This document shows positions 14,936 to 23,113 of a stretch of DNA of 64,000 nucleotides, one piece after another. The DNA lies in the NCBI RefSeq assembly GCF_014196305.1, contig NZ_JACIDJ010000005.1, positions 186,001 to 250,000 of the forward strand, written 5' to 3'. Positions within the stretch are counted from its first letter, which is position 1; each line of letters opens with the position of its first letter. Position numbers and translations under genes: made by a program. The notes beneath the pieces were generated by a model. The model searched no databases. It was not told the origin of the DNA and worked only from the letters and a program-made list of their open reading frames with translations. This DNA comes from Roseococcus suduntuyensis. Its GTDB lineage: Bacteria; Pseudomonadota; Alphaproteobacteria; Acetobacterales; Acetobacteraceae.

Positions 14936-15559
14936 ATGGCACGTGAACCGCGAAGCGGCGGCGAAGGCGAGAACCGGGGGCGCGGCCGTGGCCGCGACCG
15001 CGACCAGAATCGCAACCAGCCCGAGCGCGACCAGGGCGACGAGCTGCAGGACAAGCTGGTCACCATCAACCGCGTCGCCAAGGTGGTGAAGGGCGGGCGT
15101 CGCTTCAGCTTCGCCGCGCTGGTGGTCGTGGGTGACCAGAAGGGCCGCGTGGGCTGGGGTTCCGGCAAGGCGCGCGAGGTGCCCGAGGCCATCCGCAAGG
15201 CGACCGAGCGTGCGAAGCGCGGCATGGTCCGCGTGCCGATGCGCGAAGGCCGCACCCTCCACCATGACGTGATCGGCGAGTTCGGCGCCGGCCGTGTGAT
15301 CCTGCGCGCGGCCCCGGCCGGCACGGGCATCATCGCGGGTGGCCCGATGCGCGCCGTCTTCGAGACGCTGGGCATGGGCGACGTGGTGGCGAAGTGCACC
15401 GGCACGACCAACCCGCACAACATGGTGAAGGCGACCTTCGCGGCGCTGACCCGGGCGACCAGCCCGCGCAGCGTGGCGACCCGCCGCGGCAAGAAGGTTT
15501 CGGACCTGCTGGGCCCCCGCAAGGACGGCGCCGAGGTCCAGGAGGCGGCCAATGTCTGA
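14936..15559 (+). CDS. rpsE: 30S ribosomal protein S5 with Arg/Gly/Asp-rich N-terminus
   Basis: S5 lies at the mRNA entry and affects accuracy and spectinomycin binding. It has 207 residues against about 166 in E. coli. The RNA-binding domain starts near [20 protein letters not shown] (about residue 37). The first 36 residues are a hydrophilic tail rich in Arg, Gly, Asp, Asn and Gln. The ATG at 14936 has a GGGGAGAG ribosome site. The C-terminal S5 domain is intact. It overlaps rpmD by 8 bases. Confidence 0.97.
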   Translation: MAREPRSGGEGENRGRGRGRDRDQNRNQPERDQGDELQDKLVTINRVAKVVKGGRRFSFAALVVVGDQKGRVGWGSGKAREVPEAIRKATERAKRGMVRVPMREGRTLHHDVIGEFGAGRVILRAAPAGTGIIAGGPMRAVFETLGMGDVVAKCTGTTNPHNMVKATFAALTRATSPRSVATRRGKKVSDLLGPRKDGAEVQEAANV

Positions 15560-15740
15560 TGCGAAGAAGACGGTGCGCGTGACCCAGGTGGCGTCCGGCA
15601 ACGGGCGCAAGCCCGGCCAGCAGGACACGCTGAAGGGCCTCGGCCTGAACAAGATCAACCGCTCGCGCGAGCTGGAGGACACGCCCGCGGTACGCGGGAT
15701 GATCCGCAAGGTGGCGCATCTGGTGAAGGTGGAAGGCTGA
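15552..15740 (+). CDS. rpmD: 50S ribosomal protein L30
   Basis: L30 is a small large-subunit protein. It has 62 residues with the conserved [26 protein letters not shown] core. Its start lies inside rpsE (8-base overlap), so translation is probably coupled. A perfect inverted repeat (15731-15756) covers its stop codon. Confidence 0.97.
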   Translation: MSDAKKTVRVTQVASGNGRKPGQQDTLKGLGLNKINRSRELEDTPAVRGMIRKVAHLVKVEG

Positions 15741-15756
15741 CCACGGTCAGCCTTCC
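15731..15756 (+). other. Perfect 12-bp inverted repeat over the rpmD stop
   Basis: GGAAGGCTGACC (15731-15742) is followed after two bases by its exact reverse complement (15745-15756). In RNA this is a very stable hairpin that includes the rpmD TGA. No T-run follows, so termination is not obvious. It may act as an mRNA processing or stability barrier before rplO. It lies in the largest gap of this part of the operon. Confidence 0.65.
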
Positions 15757-15831
15757 CCAAGGTATATCATCCGAACGGCGGCCGGGGCGCGAGGGCGCGG
15801 AGGCCCACCCGGCCGGTCATTGGAGAGTGTC

Positions 15832-16311
15832 ATGAAGCTCAACGAATTGCGCGACAACGAGGGCGCGCGGCCCAAGTTCAAGCGCATCGGGCGCGGGATC
15901 GGCTCCGGCAAGGGCAAGACCGGCGGCCGCGGCGTGAAGGGCCAGAAGGCGCGTACGGGCGTGTCGCTGAACGGGTTCGAGGGCGGTCAGCTCCCGATCT
16001 ACCGGCGTATGCCCAAGCGCGGCTTCAAGAACATCTTCCGCAAGGATTATGCGCCCTTGAACATCGGCGTGCTCGACGCGGCGATCGAGGCCGGCAAGCT
16101 GCCTGCCTCGGGCGTGATCACCGAGGACATGCTGCGCGAGTCCGGCATCGTGGCCCGCAGCGGCAAGTATGCGGGCGTGCGCCTGCTGGGCCGCGGCGAG
16201 ATCACCCGTGCGGTCGAGATCAGCGTCTCCGGCGCCTCGGCCACGGCGCTGGCCGCCATGGAGGCGGCGGGTGGCAAGGTGATCCTCCCCGAGGCTGCCG
16301 CGGCCGAGTGA
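15832..16311 (+). CDS. rplO: 50S ribosomal protein L15
   Basis: L15 is a late-assembling large-subunit protein. It has 159 residues from the ATG at 15832 ([20 protein letters not shown]). TGGAGAG at 15821-15827 is the ribosome site. An upstream TTG at 15820 is rejected because it sits on that site. The glycine-rich [22 protein letters not shown] segment is typical. It is 91 bases after rpmD. Confidence 0.97.
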   Translation: MKLNELRDNEGARPKFKRIGRGIGSGKGKTGGRGVKGQKARTGVSLNGFEGGQLPIYRRMPKRGFKNIFRKDYAPLNIGVLDAAIEAGKLPASGVITEDMLRESGIVARSGKYAGVRLLGRGEITRAVEISVSGASATALAAMEAAGGKVILPEAAAAE

Positions 16312-16422
16312 TCGGCGGCGCGGCGCCACGCGTGATCCGCGCGGGGGCGGCGCGATTGATATGGGCGGGCGCCCGGGCCATGTGCGCCCGGCGTCCGGTC
16401 TGACCAGCGGGGGATGTCACGC

Positions 16423-17778
16423 ATGGCTTCGGCCACCGATCAGCTTGCTTCCAGCCTCAACTTCGGTGTGCTGGCCAAGGCGACGGAACTCAAGAAACGC
16501 ATCTGGTTCACGCTGGGCGCGCTGATTGTCTACCGAATCGGCACCTATGTGCCGGTGCCGGGTGTGGACGCAGCCGTCATGGGCGAGATGCTGCGCCAGC
16601 ATGGCGGCGGCATCCTTGGCATGTTCGACATGTTTTCGGGCGGTGCGCTAGGGCGCATGACGGTGTTCGCCCTGAACATCATGCCCTACATTTCCGCCTC
16701 GATCATCGTGCAGCTGATGACGGCGGCCATTCCTTCCTGGGAACAGCTCAAGAAGGAAGGCGAGGCGGGGCGCAAGAAGCTCAACCAGTACACGCGCTAC
16801 CTCACGCTATTCATCGCCATCATCCAGGCCTATGGCATCTCGGTGGGGTTGGAGGCGATGCGTGGGGCCTCGGGGCCGGCGGTGGCCGATCCGGGCATGT
16901 TCTTCCGCATTTCCTGCGTCATCACCCTCACCGGTGGGACCATGTTCCTGATGTGGCTGGGTGAGCAGATCACGGCGCGCGGGGTGGGCAATGGCATCAG
17001 CCTCATCATCTTCGCGGGCATCGTGGCGAACCTGCCCTCGGCTCTGATCTCGACGCTGGAGCTGGGGCGGACGGGCGCGCTCTCCACCTTCTTCATCATC
17101 TTCTTCCTGCTGGCGGCGCTCGCGGTCATCTTCGGCGTGGTCTATGTGGAGCGCGCCCAGCGCCGCATCCCCGTACAGTATCCGAAGCGCCAGGTTGGCA
17201 ACCGTATGTTCGGCGGCGAGGCCACGCACCTGCCGCTGAAGCTGAACACCGCGGGCGTGATCCCGCCCATCTTCGCCTCCTCGCTGCTGCTGCTGCCCGC
17301 GACCGTGGCCGGCTTCAGCGCCGAGCCCGGGGCGGAGGGGTGGCTGAACTGGATCACGAACCTGCTGGCCCATGGGCAGCCCATGTATATGGGCCTCTAC
17401 ATGGCGCTGATCGTGTTCTTCGCCTTTTTCTACACGGCGGTGGTCTTCAACCCGACCGAGACGGCCGACAATCTGAAGAAGTATGGCGGATTCGTGCCCG
17501 GCATCCGGCCAGGCCAGCACACGGCCGACTATCTGGACCGCACGCTGACGCGATTGACGGTGGTGGGGGCCATCTACCTGGTCATCGTCTGCCTCATCCC
17601 TGAAATACTGATCTCAAATTATGGCGTGCCTTTCTACTTTGGTGGCACCTCCCTGCTCATCATCGTGACGGTAACGATGGACACGGTGGCGCAGGTTCAG
17701 TCTCATCTCTTCGCCCATCAATATGAGGGCCTGATCAAGAAGGCCCGGCTGGGCGGACGCGGCCCGAGGCCGCGGTGA
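16423..17778 (+). CDS. secY: Preprotein translocase subunit SecY
   Basis: SecY is the protein-conducting channel of the inner membrane and works with SecE, SecG and SecA. The protein has 451 residues with ten predicted membrane segments. It carries the family features [17 protein letters not shown], the long cytoplasmic loop with [19 protein letters not shown], and the C-terminal [20 protein letters not shown]. The ATG at 16423 is preferred because the G-run at 16409-16413 is then spaced 9 bases away. The ATG at 16414 would sit directly on that run. Position after rplO and before adk is standard. Confidence 0.97.
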   Translation: MASATDQLASSLNFGVLAKATELKKRIWFTLGALIVYRIGTYVPVPGVDAAVMGEMLRQHGGGILGMFDMFSGGALGRMTVFALNIMPYISASIIVQLMTAAIPSWEQLKKEGEAGRKKLNQYTRYLTLFIAIIQAYGISVGLEAMRGASGPAVADPGMFFRISCVITLTGGTMFLMWLGEQITARGVGNGISLIIFAGIVANLPSALISTLELGRTGALSTFFIIFFLLAALAVIFGVVYVERAQRRIPVQYPKRQVGNRMFGGEATHLPLKLNTAGVIPPIFASSLLLLPATVAGFSAEPGAEGWLNWITNLLAHGQPMYMGLYMALIVFFAFFYTAVVFNPTETADNLKKYGGFVPGIRPGQHTADYLDRTLTRLTVVGAIYLVIVCLIPEILISNYGVPFYFGGTSLLIIVTVTMDTVAQVQSHLFAHQYEGLIKKARLGGRGPRPR

Positions 17779-17788
17779 GGAGGAAGTG

Positions 17789-18442
17789 ATGAACCTGATT
17801 CTCCTGGGCCCACCCGGTGCCGGCAAAGGCACCCAGGCCAAGCGCCTGGAGGAACGCTTCGGCGTCGTCCAGATCTCGACGGGCGACATGCTGCGTGCCG
17901 AGGTGAAGGCGGGTTCCGAGATCGGCCGTCAGGCCAAGGAGATCATGGAGCGCGGCGAGCTGGTGCCGGACAAGCTCATCACGGCCATGATCGTGGCCCG
18001 GGTGCAGCGTCCCGACGCCAAGAAGGGCTTCATCCTGGACGGCTTCCCGCGCACCGTGCCCCAGGCCGGCGCGCTGGACGAGGTGCTGCGCGAGAATGGC
18101 CTGACGCTCAACCACGTGATCGAGCTGCGGGTGGATGACGCGGCGCTGGTGGAGCGCATCTCCGGCCGGTTCACCTGCGCCGCTTGCGGCGAAGGCTACC
18201 ACGACAGCTTCAAGCAGCCGAAGGTGGCCGGCGTGTGTGACGTCTGTGGCGGCACGGAATTCACCCGCCGCGCCGATGACCGCGCGGAGACGGTGGGCGC
18301 CAGGCTGGCCGCCTATCACAAGCAAACCGCTCCGCTGCTGCCCTACTACGCGGAGCAGGGCAAGCTGAGCAGCGTGGACGGCATGGCCGAGATGGCTGAT
18401 GTGACCGCGTCGCTGTCGAAGATTCTCAGCCCGGGCGCTTGA
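17789..18442 (+). CDS. adk: Adenylate kinase with zinc-type lid
   Basis: Adk interconverts AMP plus ATP and two ADP. It has 217 residues. The P-loop GPPGAGKGT is at 7-15, and the NMP-binding region and DGFPRT (84-89) are intact. The lid carries C130, C133, C150 and C153, a four-cysteine zinc site like that of Gram-positive and some other adenylate kinases, and unlike the zinc-free E. coli enzyme. The start at ATG 17789 has AGGAGG at 17778-17783. A GTG at 17786 is too close to it. It follows secY by 10 bases. Confidence 0.97.
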   Translation: MNLILLGPPGAGKGTQAKRLEERFGVVQISTGDMLRAEVKAGSEIGRQAKEIMERGELVPDKLITAMIVARVQRPDAKKGFILDGFPRTVPQAGALDEVLRENGLTLNHVIELRVDDAALVERISGRFTCAACGEGYHDSFKQPKVAGVCDVCGGTEFTRRADDRAETVGARLAAYHKQTAPLLPYYAEQGKLSSVDGMAEMADVTASLSKILSPGA

Positions 18443-18546
18443 CGGCGCGCAGGGCTCGCTCTATTGCCTCCGCTCTTGCGGGCGGGGCGTGTCGTGTTCG
18501 GCAGCCTTCGGCCGCGCTCGGCATTTGTGGACGAAGGAATTGCTCA

Positions 18547-18568
18547 CCCATGGGTCATCTCCCATGGG
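18547..18568 (+). other. Repeated-palindrome hairpin in the rpsM leader
   Basis: The 8-bp palindrome CCCATGGG occurs twice (18547-18554 and 18561-18568) separated by TCATCT, so the RNA can form an 8-bp stem with a 6-base loop. It lies in the 174-base adk-rpsM gap, about 50 bases before the rpsM start. In E. coli the equivalent site before rpsM is a pseudoknot bound by S4. rpsD is not in this window, so the comparison is only suggestive. Confidence 0.55.
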
Positions 18569-18616
18569 GCGGGCGCATCAAGGGACGGTCCCCGAGGGGG
18601 CTGCAGGAGCTGCAAC

Positions 18617-18994
18617 GTGGCGCGCATCGCTGGCGTGAACATTCCCCCGAACAAGCGCGTGGTGATCTCGCTGCGCTATATTTTTGGCATCGGCCCGCAG
18701 AACGCGAAGCAGATCTGCGCGACCGTCGGCATTCCGGATGAGCGTCGCGTGAATCAGCTCACCGATGACGAGATCATGAAGCTGCGCGAGGTGATCGACC
18801 GCGATTTCCGCGTGGAGGGTGACCTCCGCCGTGAGAACGCGATGAACATCAAGCGTCTCATGGACATGGCCTGCTATCGCGGCCTGCGTCATCGCCGTGG
18901 CCTGCCGGTGCGCGGCCAGCGCACGCACACCAATGCCCGCACCCGCAAGGGCAAGGCCGTGCCTGTGGCCGGCAAGAAGAAGGTGACCAAGTAA
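18617..18994 (+). CDS. rpsM: 30S ribosomal protein S13 (GTG start)
   Basis: S13 is a head protein that contacts P-site tRNA and S19. It has 125 residues. The canonical N-terminus [18 protein letters not shown] begins right after a GTG at 18617, and AGGAG at 18605-18609 is correctly spaced at 7 bases, so GTG is the start. Upstream in-frame ATG codons would add residues foreign to the family. The C-terminal [17 protein letters not shown] is conserved. rpsK follows after 1 base. Confidence 0.97.
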   Translation: MARIAGVNIPPNKRVVISLRYIFGIGPQNAKQICATVGIPDERRVNQLTDDEIMKLREVIDRDFRVEGDLRRENAMNIKRLMDMACYRGLRHRRGLPVRGQRTHTNARTRKGKAVPVAGKKKVTK

Positions 18995-18995
18995 G

Positions 18996-19388
18996 ATGGC
19001 CCGTCAGCCCAGCTCGCGCCCCCGCAAGAAGGAGCGCAAGAACATCAGCTCCGGCGTGGCGCATGTGCTTGCCACCTTCAACAACACCATCGTGACCATC
19101 ACGGACGCGCAGGGCAACGCCATCGCGTGGTCCTCCTCCGGGTCCAAGGGCTTCAAGGGCAGCCGCAAGAGCACGCCTTACGCCGCGCAGATGGCTGCTG
19201 AAGATGCCGGCATGAAGGCGCGCGAGCACGGCATGGAGACCGTCGAGGTCGAGGTGTCGGGCCCTGGCTCGGGCCGCGAATCGGCGCTGCGCGCCCTGCA
19301 ATCCGTGGGTTTCCACGTCACCGCCATCCGCGACGTGACGCCCATCCCGCACAATGGCTGCCGCCCGCGCAAGCGTCGGCGGGTCTGA
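18996..19388 (+). CDS. rpsK: 30S ribosomal protein S11
   Basis: S11 forms the platform of the small subunit at the mRNA exit. It has 130 residues with [19 protein letters not shown] near the start and the conserved [20 protein letters not shown] tail. It lies between rpsM (1-base gap) and rpoA (19-base gap to the TTG start). Confidence 0.98.
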   Translation: MARQPSSRPRKKERKNISSGVAHVLATFNNTIVTITDAQGNAIAWSSSGSKGFKGSRKSTPYAAQMAAEDAGMKAREHGMETVEVEVSGPGSGRESALRALQSVGFHVTAIRDVTPIPHNGCRPRKRRRV

Positions 19389-19407
19389 CGCCAAGGAGCC
19401 TGCCCCT

Positions 19408-20424
19408 TTGCTCGAACGCAACTGGCAATCGCTGATCAAGCCGGAAAAGCTCCTCGTGGAGTCCGGCTCTGCCGATCTCCGCCAGGCCACCCTGGTGGCG
19501 GAGCCGCTGGAACGCGGCTTCGGCATGACGCTCGGCAACGCGCTGCGCCGCGTGCTGCTGTCCTCGCTGCAGGGGGCGGCCGTCACGGGCGTGAAGATTG
19601 ACGGCGTGCTGCACGAATTCAGCAGCCTCACCGGCGCGCGGGAGGATGTCACCGACATCATCCTGAACCTCAAGCAGCTCGCCATCCGTTACCAGGGTGA
19701 GGGCACCAAGCGCCTGATGCTCACGGCCACCGGTCCTGGCGAGGTGACGGCGGGCCAGATCCAGACGACGGGCGACATCGAGATCGCGAACCCGGAGCTG
19801 GTCATCTGCACGCTGGACGATGGCGCCAAGCTCTCCATGGAGCTGATGGTCGGCACCGGCCGCGGCTATGTCCCCGCCGCCATGAACCGCGCCGAGGATG
19901 CGCCCATCGGGATGATCCCGGTGGATGCCATCTACTCGCCGGTCCGCAAGGTGTCCTACCGGGTGGAACCCACCCGCGTGGGCCAGGTGACCGACTATGA
20001 CCGCCTGGTGATCTCGGTGGAGACGAATGGCACGCTGGTGCCCGAGGACGCGGTGGCTTTGGCCGCCCGCATCCTGCAGGACCAGCTGGCCCTCTTCGTC
20101 ACCTTCGAGGAGCCCCGCGAGAAGGCGCGCGAGGAGGTGCATGATGACCTGCCCTTCAACCGCAACCTGCTCCGCAAGGTGGATGAGCTGGAACTGTCGG
20201 TCCGCAGCGCGAACTGCCTGAAGAACGACAACATCGTCTACATCGGCGACCTCGTTCAGAAGACCGAGCAGGAAATGCTCCGCACGCCGAATTTCGGCCG
20301 CAAGTCGCTGAACGAGATCAAGGAAGTGCTGGCCTCGATGGGCCTCGCGCTCGGCATGCCAATCACCGGCTGGCCGCCCGAGAACGTCGAGGACCTGGCG
20401 AAGAAGGTCGAAGAGCCGTTTTAA
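19408..20424 (+). CDS. rpoA: RNA polymerase alpha subunit (TTG start)
   Basis: Alpha dimerises to nucleate RNA polymerase assembly, and its C-terminal domain binds UP elements and activators. It has 338 residues. The N-terminal domain includes [20 protein letters not shown]. The C-terminal domain carries the helix-hairpin-helix [22 protein letters not shown]. The TTG at 19408 is chosen because AAGGAG at 19393-19398 is 9 bases upstream and the family begins at this point ([14 protein letters not shown]). An ATG at 19354 would overlap rpsK by 35 bases and add a non-conserved tail. Confidence 0.96.
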   Translation: MLERNWQSLIKPEKLLVESGSADLRQATLVAEPLERGFGMTLGNALRRVLLSSLQGAAVTGVKIDGVLHEFSSLTGAREDVTDIILNLKQLAIRYQGEGTKRLMLTATGPGEVTAGQIQTTGDIEIANPELVICTLDDGAKLSMELMVGTGRGYVPAAMNRAEDAPIGMIPVDAIYSPVRKVSYRVEPTRVGQVTDYDRLVISVETNGTLVPEDAVALAARILQDQLALFVTFEEPREKAREEVHDDLPFNRNLLRKVDELELSVRSANCLKNDNIVYIGDLVQKTEQEMLRTPNFGRKSLNEIKEVLASMGLALGMPITGWPPENVEDLAKKVEEPF

Positions 20425-20436
20425 CGGCCCTCATAC

Positions 20437-20463
20437 GCCAGGCGGCGGCTCCGCCGCCCTGGC
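20437..20463 (+). other. GC-rich hairpin after rpoA
   Basis: GCCAGG-CGGCGG pairs with CCGCCG-C-CCTGGC across a two-base loop, with one bulged C (20437-20463). TTTCG follows, which is too short for a standard T-run. It could be a weak terminator or a processing site between rpoA and rplQ. A second hairpin (GGTAGCC at 20543-20549, GGCTACC at 20556-20562) lies further down the same 187-base gap. Confidence 0.5.
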
Positions 20464-20611
20464 TTTCGCCGCGCGGCTGTCGCGCAGGTGAAGAGGGAAG
20501 TCGAGCGGCGCCGGCCGCGGTGCGGCCGGGCATTGAATAAGTGGTAGCCTGTCTGGGCTACCAATCTGGATGTGAACTGATCGCGCCGATGCGCGCTGAT
20601 GGAGTGGTGTG

Positions 20612-21034
20612 ATGCGTCACGGTATGGCCAATCGGAAGCTGGGCGTCACCTCGACGCACCGCGCCGCCATGTTCCGCAACATGGCGACGAGCCTGATCAA
20701 GCACGAGCAGATCAAGACCACGCTGCCCAAGGCGAAGGAGCTGCGCCCCTACGTGGAGCGCATCATCACGCTGGGCAAGCGTGGCGACCTGCACGCCCGC
20801 CGTCAGGCCTATGCGGTGATCATGGATCAGAAGGTGGTGGACAAGCTCTTCACCACCATCGCCGAGCGCTACAAGGCGCGCCAGGGTGGCTACACCCGCG
20901 TGCTGAAGGCCGGCTTCCGCTATGGCGACGCCGCCCCCATGGCCGTGATCGAGCTGGTGGACCGTGACCCCGCCGCCAAGGGCCAGGACAGCGGTCCCGT
21001 GGCCGAGAAGGACGAGGCGCAGGAGGCGGCGTAA
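20612..21034 (+). CDS. rplQ: 50S ribosomal protein L17
   Basis: L17 lies at the tunnel exit region of the large subunit. It has 140 residues from the ATG at 20612 ([20 protein letters not shown]). GGAG at 20601-20604 is the ribosome site, so a GTG one codon earlier is not preferred. The body is complete to VIELVDRD, followed by an acidic tail of about 20 residues ([19 protein letters not shown]). It is the last gene of the ribosomal run; a terminator follows 27 bases later. Confidence 0.97.
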   Translation: MRHGMANRKLGVTSTHRAAMFRNMATSLIKHEQIKTTLPKAKELRPYVERIITLGKRGDLHARRQAYAVIMDQKVVDKLFTTIAERYKARQGGYTRVLKAGFRYGDAAPMAVIELVDRDPAAKGQDSGPVAEKDEAQEAA

Positions 21035-21060
21035 AGCCGACACTCCGCCCTGCGGACAGG

Positions 21061-21091
21061 AAAGGCGAGGGGGAAACCCTCGCCTTTTTTT
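21061..21091 (+). terminator. Intrinsic terminator after rplQ
   Basis: An 11-bp stem (21061-21071 with 21077-21087) with a GGAAA loop runs into seven T residues (21085-21091). This is the clearest rho-independent terminator of the plus strand in the window, and it ends the long ribosomal transcript. Confidence 0.93.
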
Positions 21092-21100
21092 ATGGCCGCC

Positions 21101-21137
21101 TGTCGAGATAGGCTGGGCCAGCGGCTCATGGTGTCGA
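21101..21137 (+). promoter_or_regulatory. Two TGTCGA motifs ahead of the DGPF-ECF42 genes
   Basis: TGTCGA occurs at 21101-21106 and again at 21132-21137, upstream of the first DGPF gene at 21174. From memory of ECF42 studies, TGTCGA is the reported -35 signature of promoters used by this sigma group, so this could be the autoregulated promoter. I could not fix a convincing -10 at the expected distance. The first copy leaves a more reasonable 5' leader. Confidence 0.4.
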
Positions 21138-21173
21138 GGGCATCCCCCCTCACCCTGAACCGGAGAAGACACC

Positions 21174-21527
21174 ATGGAATATGTGATGCTGTTCGCGGAG
21201 ACGCCCGCCGAGCGAGGCCGCCGCGAGACCCAGGATGCTCCCGTCTACTGGGGCGCCTGGACCGCCTACATGGAGGCCCTGCAAGCCGCGGGTGTCATGC
21301 GCGGCGGCGCCGGGCTGCTGCCGCCCGAAGCCGGCACCACGCTGCGTCTGCGTGGAGCTGAGCGCCTGGTGCAGACCGGCCCCTTTGCCGACAGCCAGGA
21401 ACAACTGGGCGGCTATGTGCTGCTGGATGTGCCCAACCTCGATGCCGCGCTGGAATGGGCGGCCCGTGCGCCCTGCGCCGGGGCCGGGGCCGTCGAAATC
21501 CGTCCCATCCTCTCGGCGGGGGGCTGA
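21174..21527 (+). CDS. YCII-related (DGPF domain) protein, copy 1
   Basis: This is a small dimeric alpha-beta protein of the YCII/DGPF family, 117 residues. The family pattern is visible: MEYVMLF at the start, the helix WGAWTAYMEALQAAGVMRGG, then TGPFADSQEQLGGYVLLDVPNLDAALEWA, where GPFAD is the DGPF-like turn, and a final VEIRPI. The biochemical role of these proteins is unknown. They regularly accompany ECF42 sigma factors, as here. It is followed after 3 bases by a related copy and then the sigma gene. Start ATG at 21174 with CGGAGAAG ahead of it. Confidence 0.9.
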   Translation: MEYVMLFAETPAERGRRETQDAPVYWGAWTAYMEALQAAGVMRGGAGLLPPEAGTTLRLRGAERLVQTGPFADSQEQLGGYVLLDVPNLDAALEWAARAPCAGAGAVEIRPILSAGG

Positions 21528-21530
21528 CCC

Positions 21531-21866
21531 ATGCAGGCCATGCTGCTTTTCGCCCAGCCTTCCGGGCGCACGGGCGCCGCGGCGAACCTCGCCGCCTGGA
21601 CCGCCTATATGGATGCGATGAGGACCGCCGGCGTGATGCGGGGTGGACAACGCCTGGCCGCGCCGGATGCCGCCACCACGCTGCGCCTCAAGGATGGCGT
21701 CCGCCACGTCCAGGACGGCCCCTATGCCGACAGCCCTGAGCAACTGGGTGGCTTCGTGGTGATCGAGGTACCTGACATGGCCGCCGCGGTGGAGTGGGCG
21801 GCCCGTTGCCCGGGCGCCATCGACGGGGCGGTCGAAATCCGCCCTCTGCTGCCGCCTCCTGCGTGA
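21531..21866 (+). CDS. YCII-related (DGPF domain) protein, copy 2
   Basis: This second family member, 111 residues, is clearly paralogous to the preceding gene: LAAWTAYMDAMRTAGVMRGG, DGPYADSPEQLGGFVVIEVPD and VEIRPL align with it. The two have diverged well beyond a recent duplication. The stop codon overlaps the GTG start of the sigma factor gene (GTGA at 21863-21866), which points to coupled translation. The molecular function is not known; the two copies might form a heterodimer, but that is inference. Confidence 0.9.
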   Translation: MQAMLLFAQPSGRTGAAANLAAWTAYMDAMRTAGVMRGGQRLAAPDAATTLRLKDGVRHVQDGPYADSPEQLGGFVVIEVPDMAAAVEWAARCPGAIDGAVEIRPLLPPPA

Positions 21867-23080
21867 GTGCGGCCCAAGCGGCTGAGCAGGCGGCTGAGCA
21901 GGCGGCGCGGGGGGCCTATGGTCGCCTCGTCGCCCTGCTGGCCGCCCGCACCGGTGACGTGGCGGCCGCCGAGGACGCCTTGTCCGATGCCTTCCAATCC
22001 GCGTTGCGCCATTGGCCAGGGACGGGCGTACCGGATCGGCCTGAGGCGTGGCTGCTCACGGTAGCCCGGCGCAGGCTTGGGCATGCCCGCCGCCACCGCG
22101 GCGTGGCGGATGGGGCACGTGTCGCGCTGGAATGGCTCGCCACGCCCGATTCACCGGTGGAATTGCCGGACCGGCGACTGCAGCTCATGCTGGTCTGCGC
22201 CCACTCCGCCATCGCGGCGGAGGCCCGCGCGCCGTTGATGCTTCAGACGGTGCTGGGCCTCGATGCGGCGCGCATCGCCTCCTGCTACCTGGCTTCACCC
22301 GCCGCCATGGCACAGCGCCTGGTTCGTGCCAAAGCGCGGATCCGCACCGCGGGCATCCCCTTCGAACTGCCAGGGCCGGAGGCGCTGCCGACCCGCCTCT
22401 CCTCTGTGTTGGAAGGCATCTACGGCGCCTATGGAACGGGTTGGGCGGATGTCTCCGGGGCCGATGCCGCGGTGCGCGGACTGGCGGAGGAGGCGATCTG
22501 GCTCGCCCGTGTCGTGGTGGCTCTCAGCCCCGAGCCCGAGGCGCGTGGCCTGCTCGCCATGATGCTCCATGCCGAGGCGCGGCGCCCGGCAAGGCGGAGT
22601 GGCGATGGCGCCTATGTTCCGCTCTCGCAGCAGGACACGGCACTATGGTCACGCCCCTTGATGGCCGAGGCGGAAGCGCTGTTGCGCGAAGCCGCCAGGG
22701 CCGGGACCTTGGGGCGCTTCCAGCTTGAGGCCGCGATCCAATCCTTCCACATCTCCGCTCGTCTGACGGGGCAACGGGCGGACGGCGCCTTGCTCGCTCT
22801 CTACGACGCCTTGGCGGACATTGCTCCCACGGCCGGGGTGCTGGTCGCCCGTGCCGCTGCCCTGGCCGAGGCCGGGCATCCGGCTGCCGCCCGCACGGCG
22901 CTGGATGCCCTGGGGCCTGAGCTCGCGCAGCACCAACCCTGGTGGGCCACGCGGGCCCGTGTCATGGCCCTGCTGGGGGATGCCTCAGGCGCGCGGGAGG
23001 CGGCACGGCGTGCCGCGGCGTTGACCGAGGATCCCGCCGTGCGCGCCTTCCTGCTGGCTGGCCTGTTCCAACCCGCATAG
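21863..23080 (+). CDS. ECF42-type RNA polymerase sigma factor with long C-terminal extension
   Basis: This is a sigma-70-type regulator, 405 residues from the GTG at 21863. The sigma2 region is near the start (GAYGRLVALLAARTGDVAAAEDALSDAFQSA), sigma4 follows with an HTH around QTVLGLDAARIASCYLASPAAMAQRLVRAK, and a helical extension of about 220 residues fills the rest. ECF42 proteins have this long TPR-like extension and DGPF gene partners, and usually no anti-sigma factor; none is visible here. The GTG start lacks a clear ribosome site, so translation probably depends on coupling with the upstream DGPF gene. A frame continuing upstream to 21794 is rejected. Confidence 0.88.
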   Translation: MSAAQAAEQAAEQAARGAYGRLVALLAARTGDVAAAEDALSDAFQSALRHWPGTGVPDRPEAWLLTVARRRLGHARRHRGVADGARVALEWLATPDSPVELPDRRLQLMLVCAHSAIAAEARAPLMLQTVLGLDAARIASCYLASPAAMAQRLVRAKARIRTAGIPFELPGPEALPTRLSSVLEGIYGAYGTGWADVSGADAAVRGLAEEAIWLARVVVALSPEPEARGLLAMMLHAEARRPARRSGDGAYVPLSQQDTALWSRPLMAEAEALLREAARAGTLGRFQLEAAIQSFHISARLTGQRADGALLALYDALADIAPTAGVLVARAAALAEAGHPAAARTALDALGPELAQHQPWWATRARVMALLGDASGAREAARRAAALTEDPAVRAFLLAGLFQPA

Positions 23081-23113
23081 ACAAGCCCGCCCATCGCGCG
23101 GATGGTCCGCCGC

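Noticed and set aside
21869-21905. Short direct repeat encoding AAEQAAEQAA at the start of the ECF sigma gene as a mobile or CRISPR-like repeat.
   Set aside because: Only two 12-base copies, in frame, forming an alanine-rich helix; there is no spacer structure.
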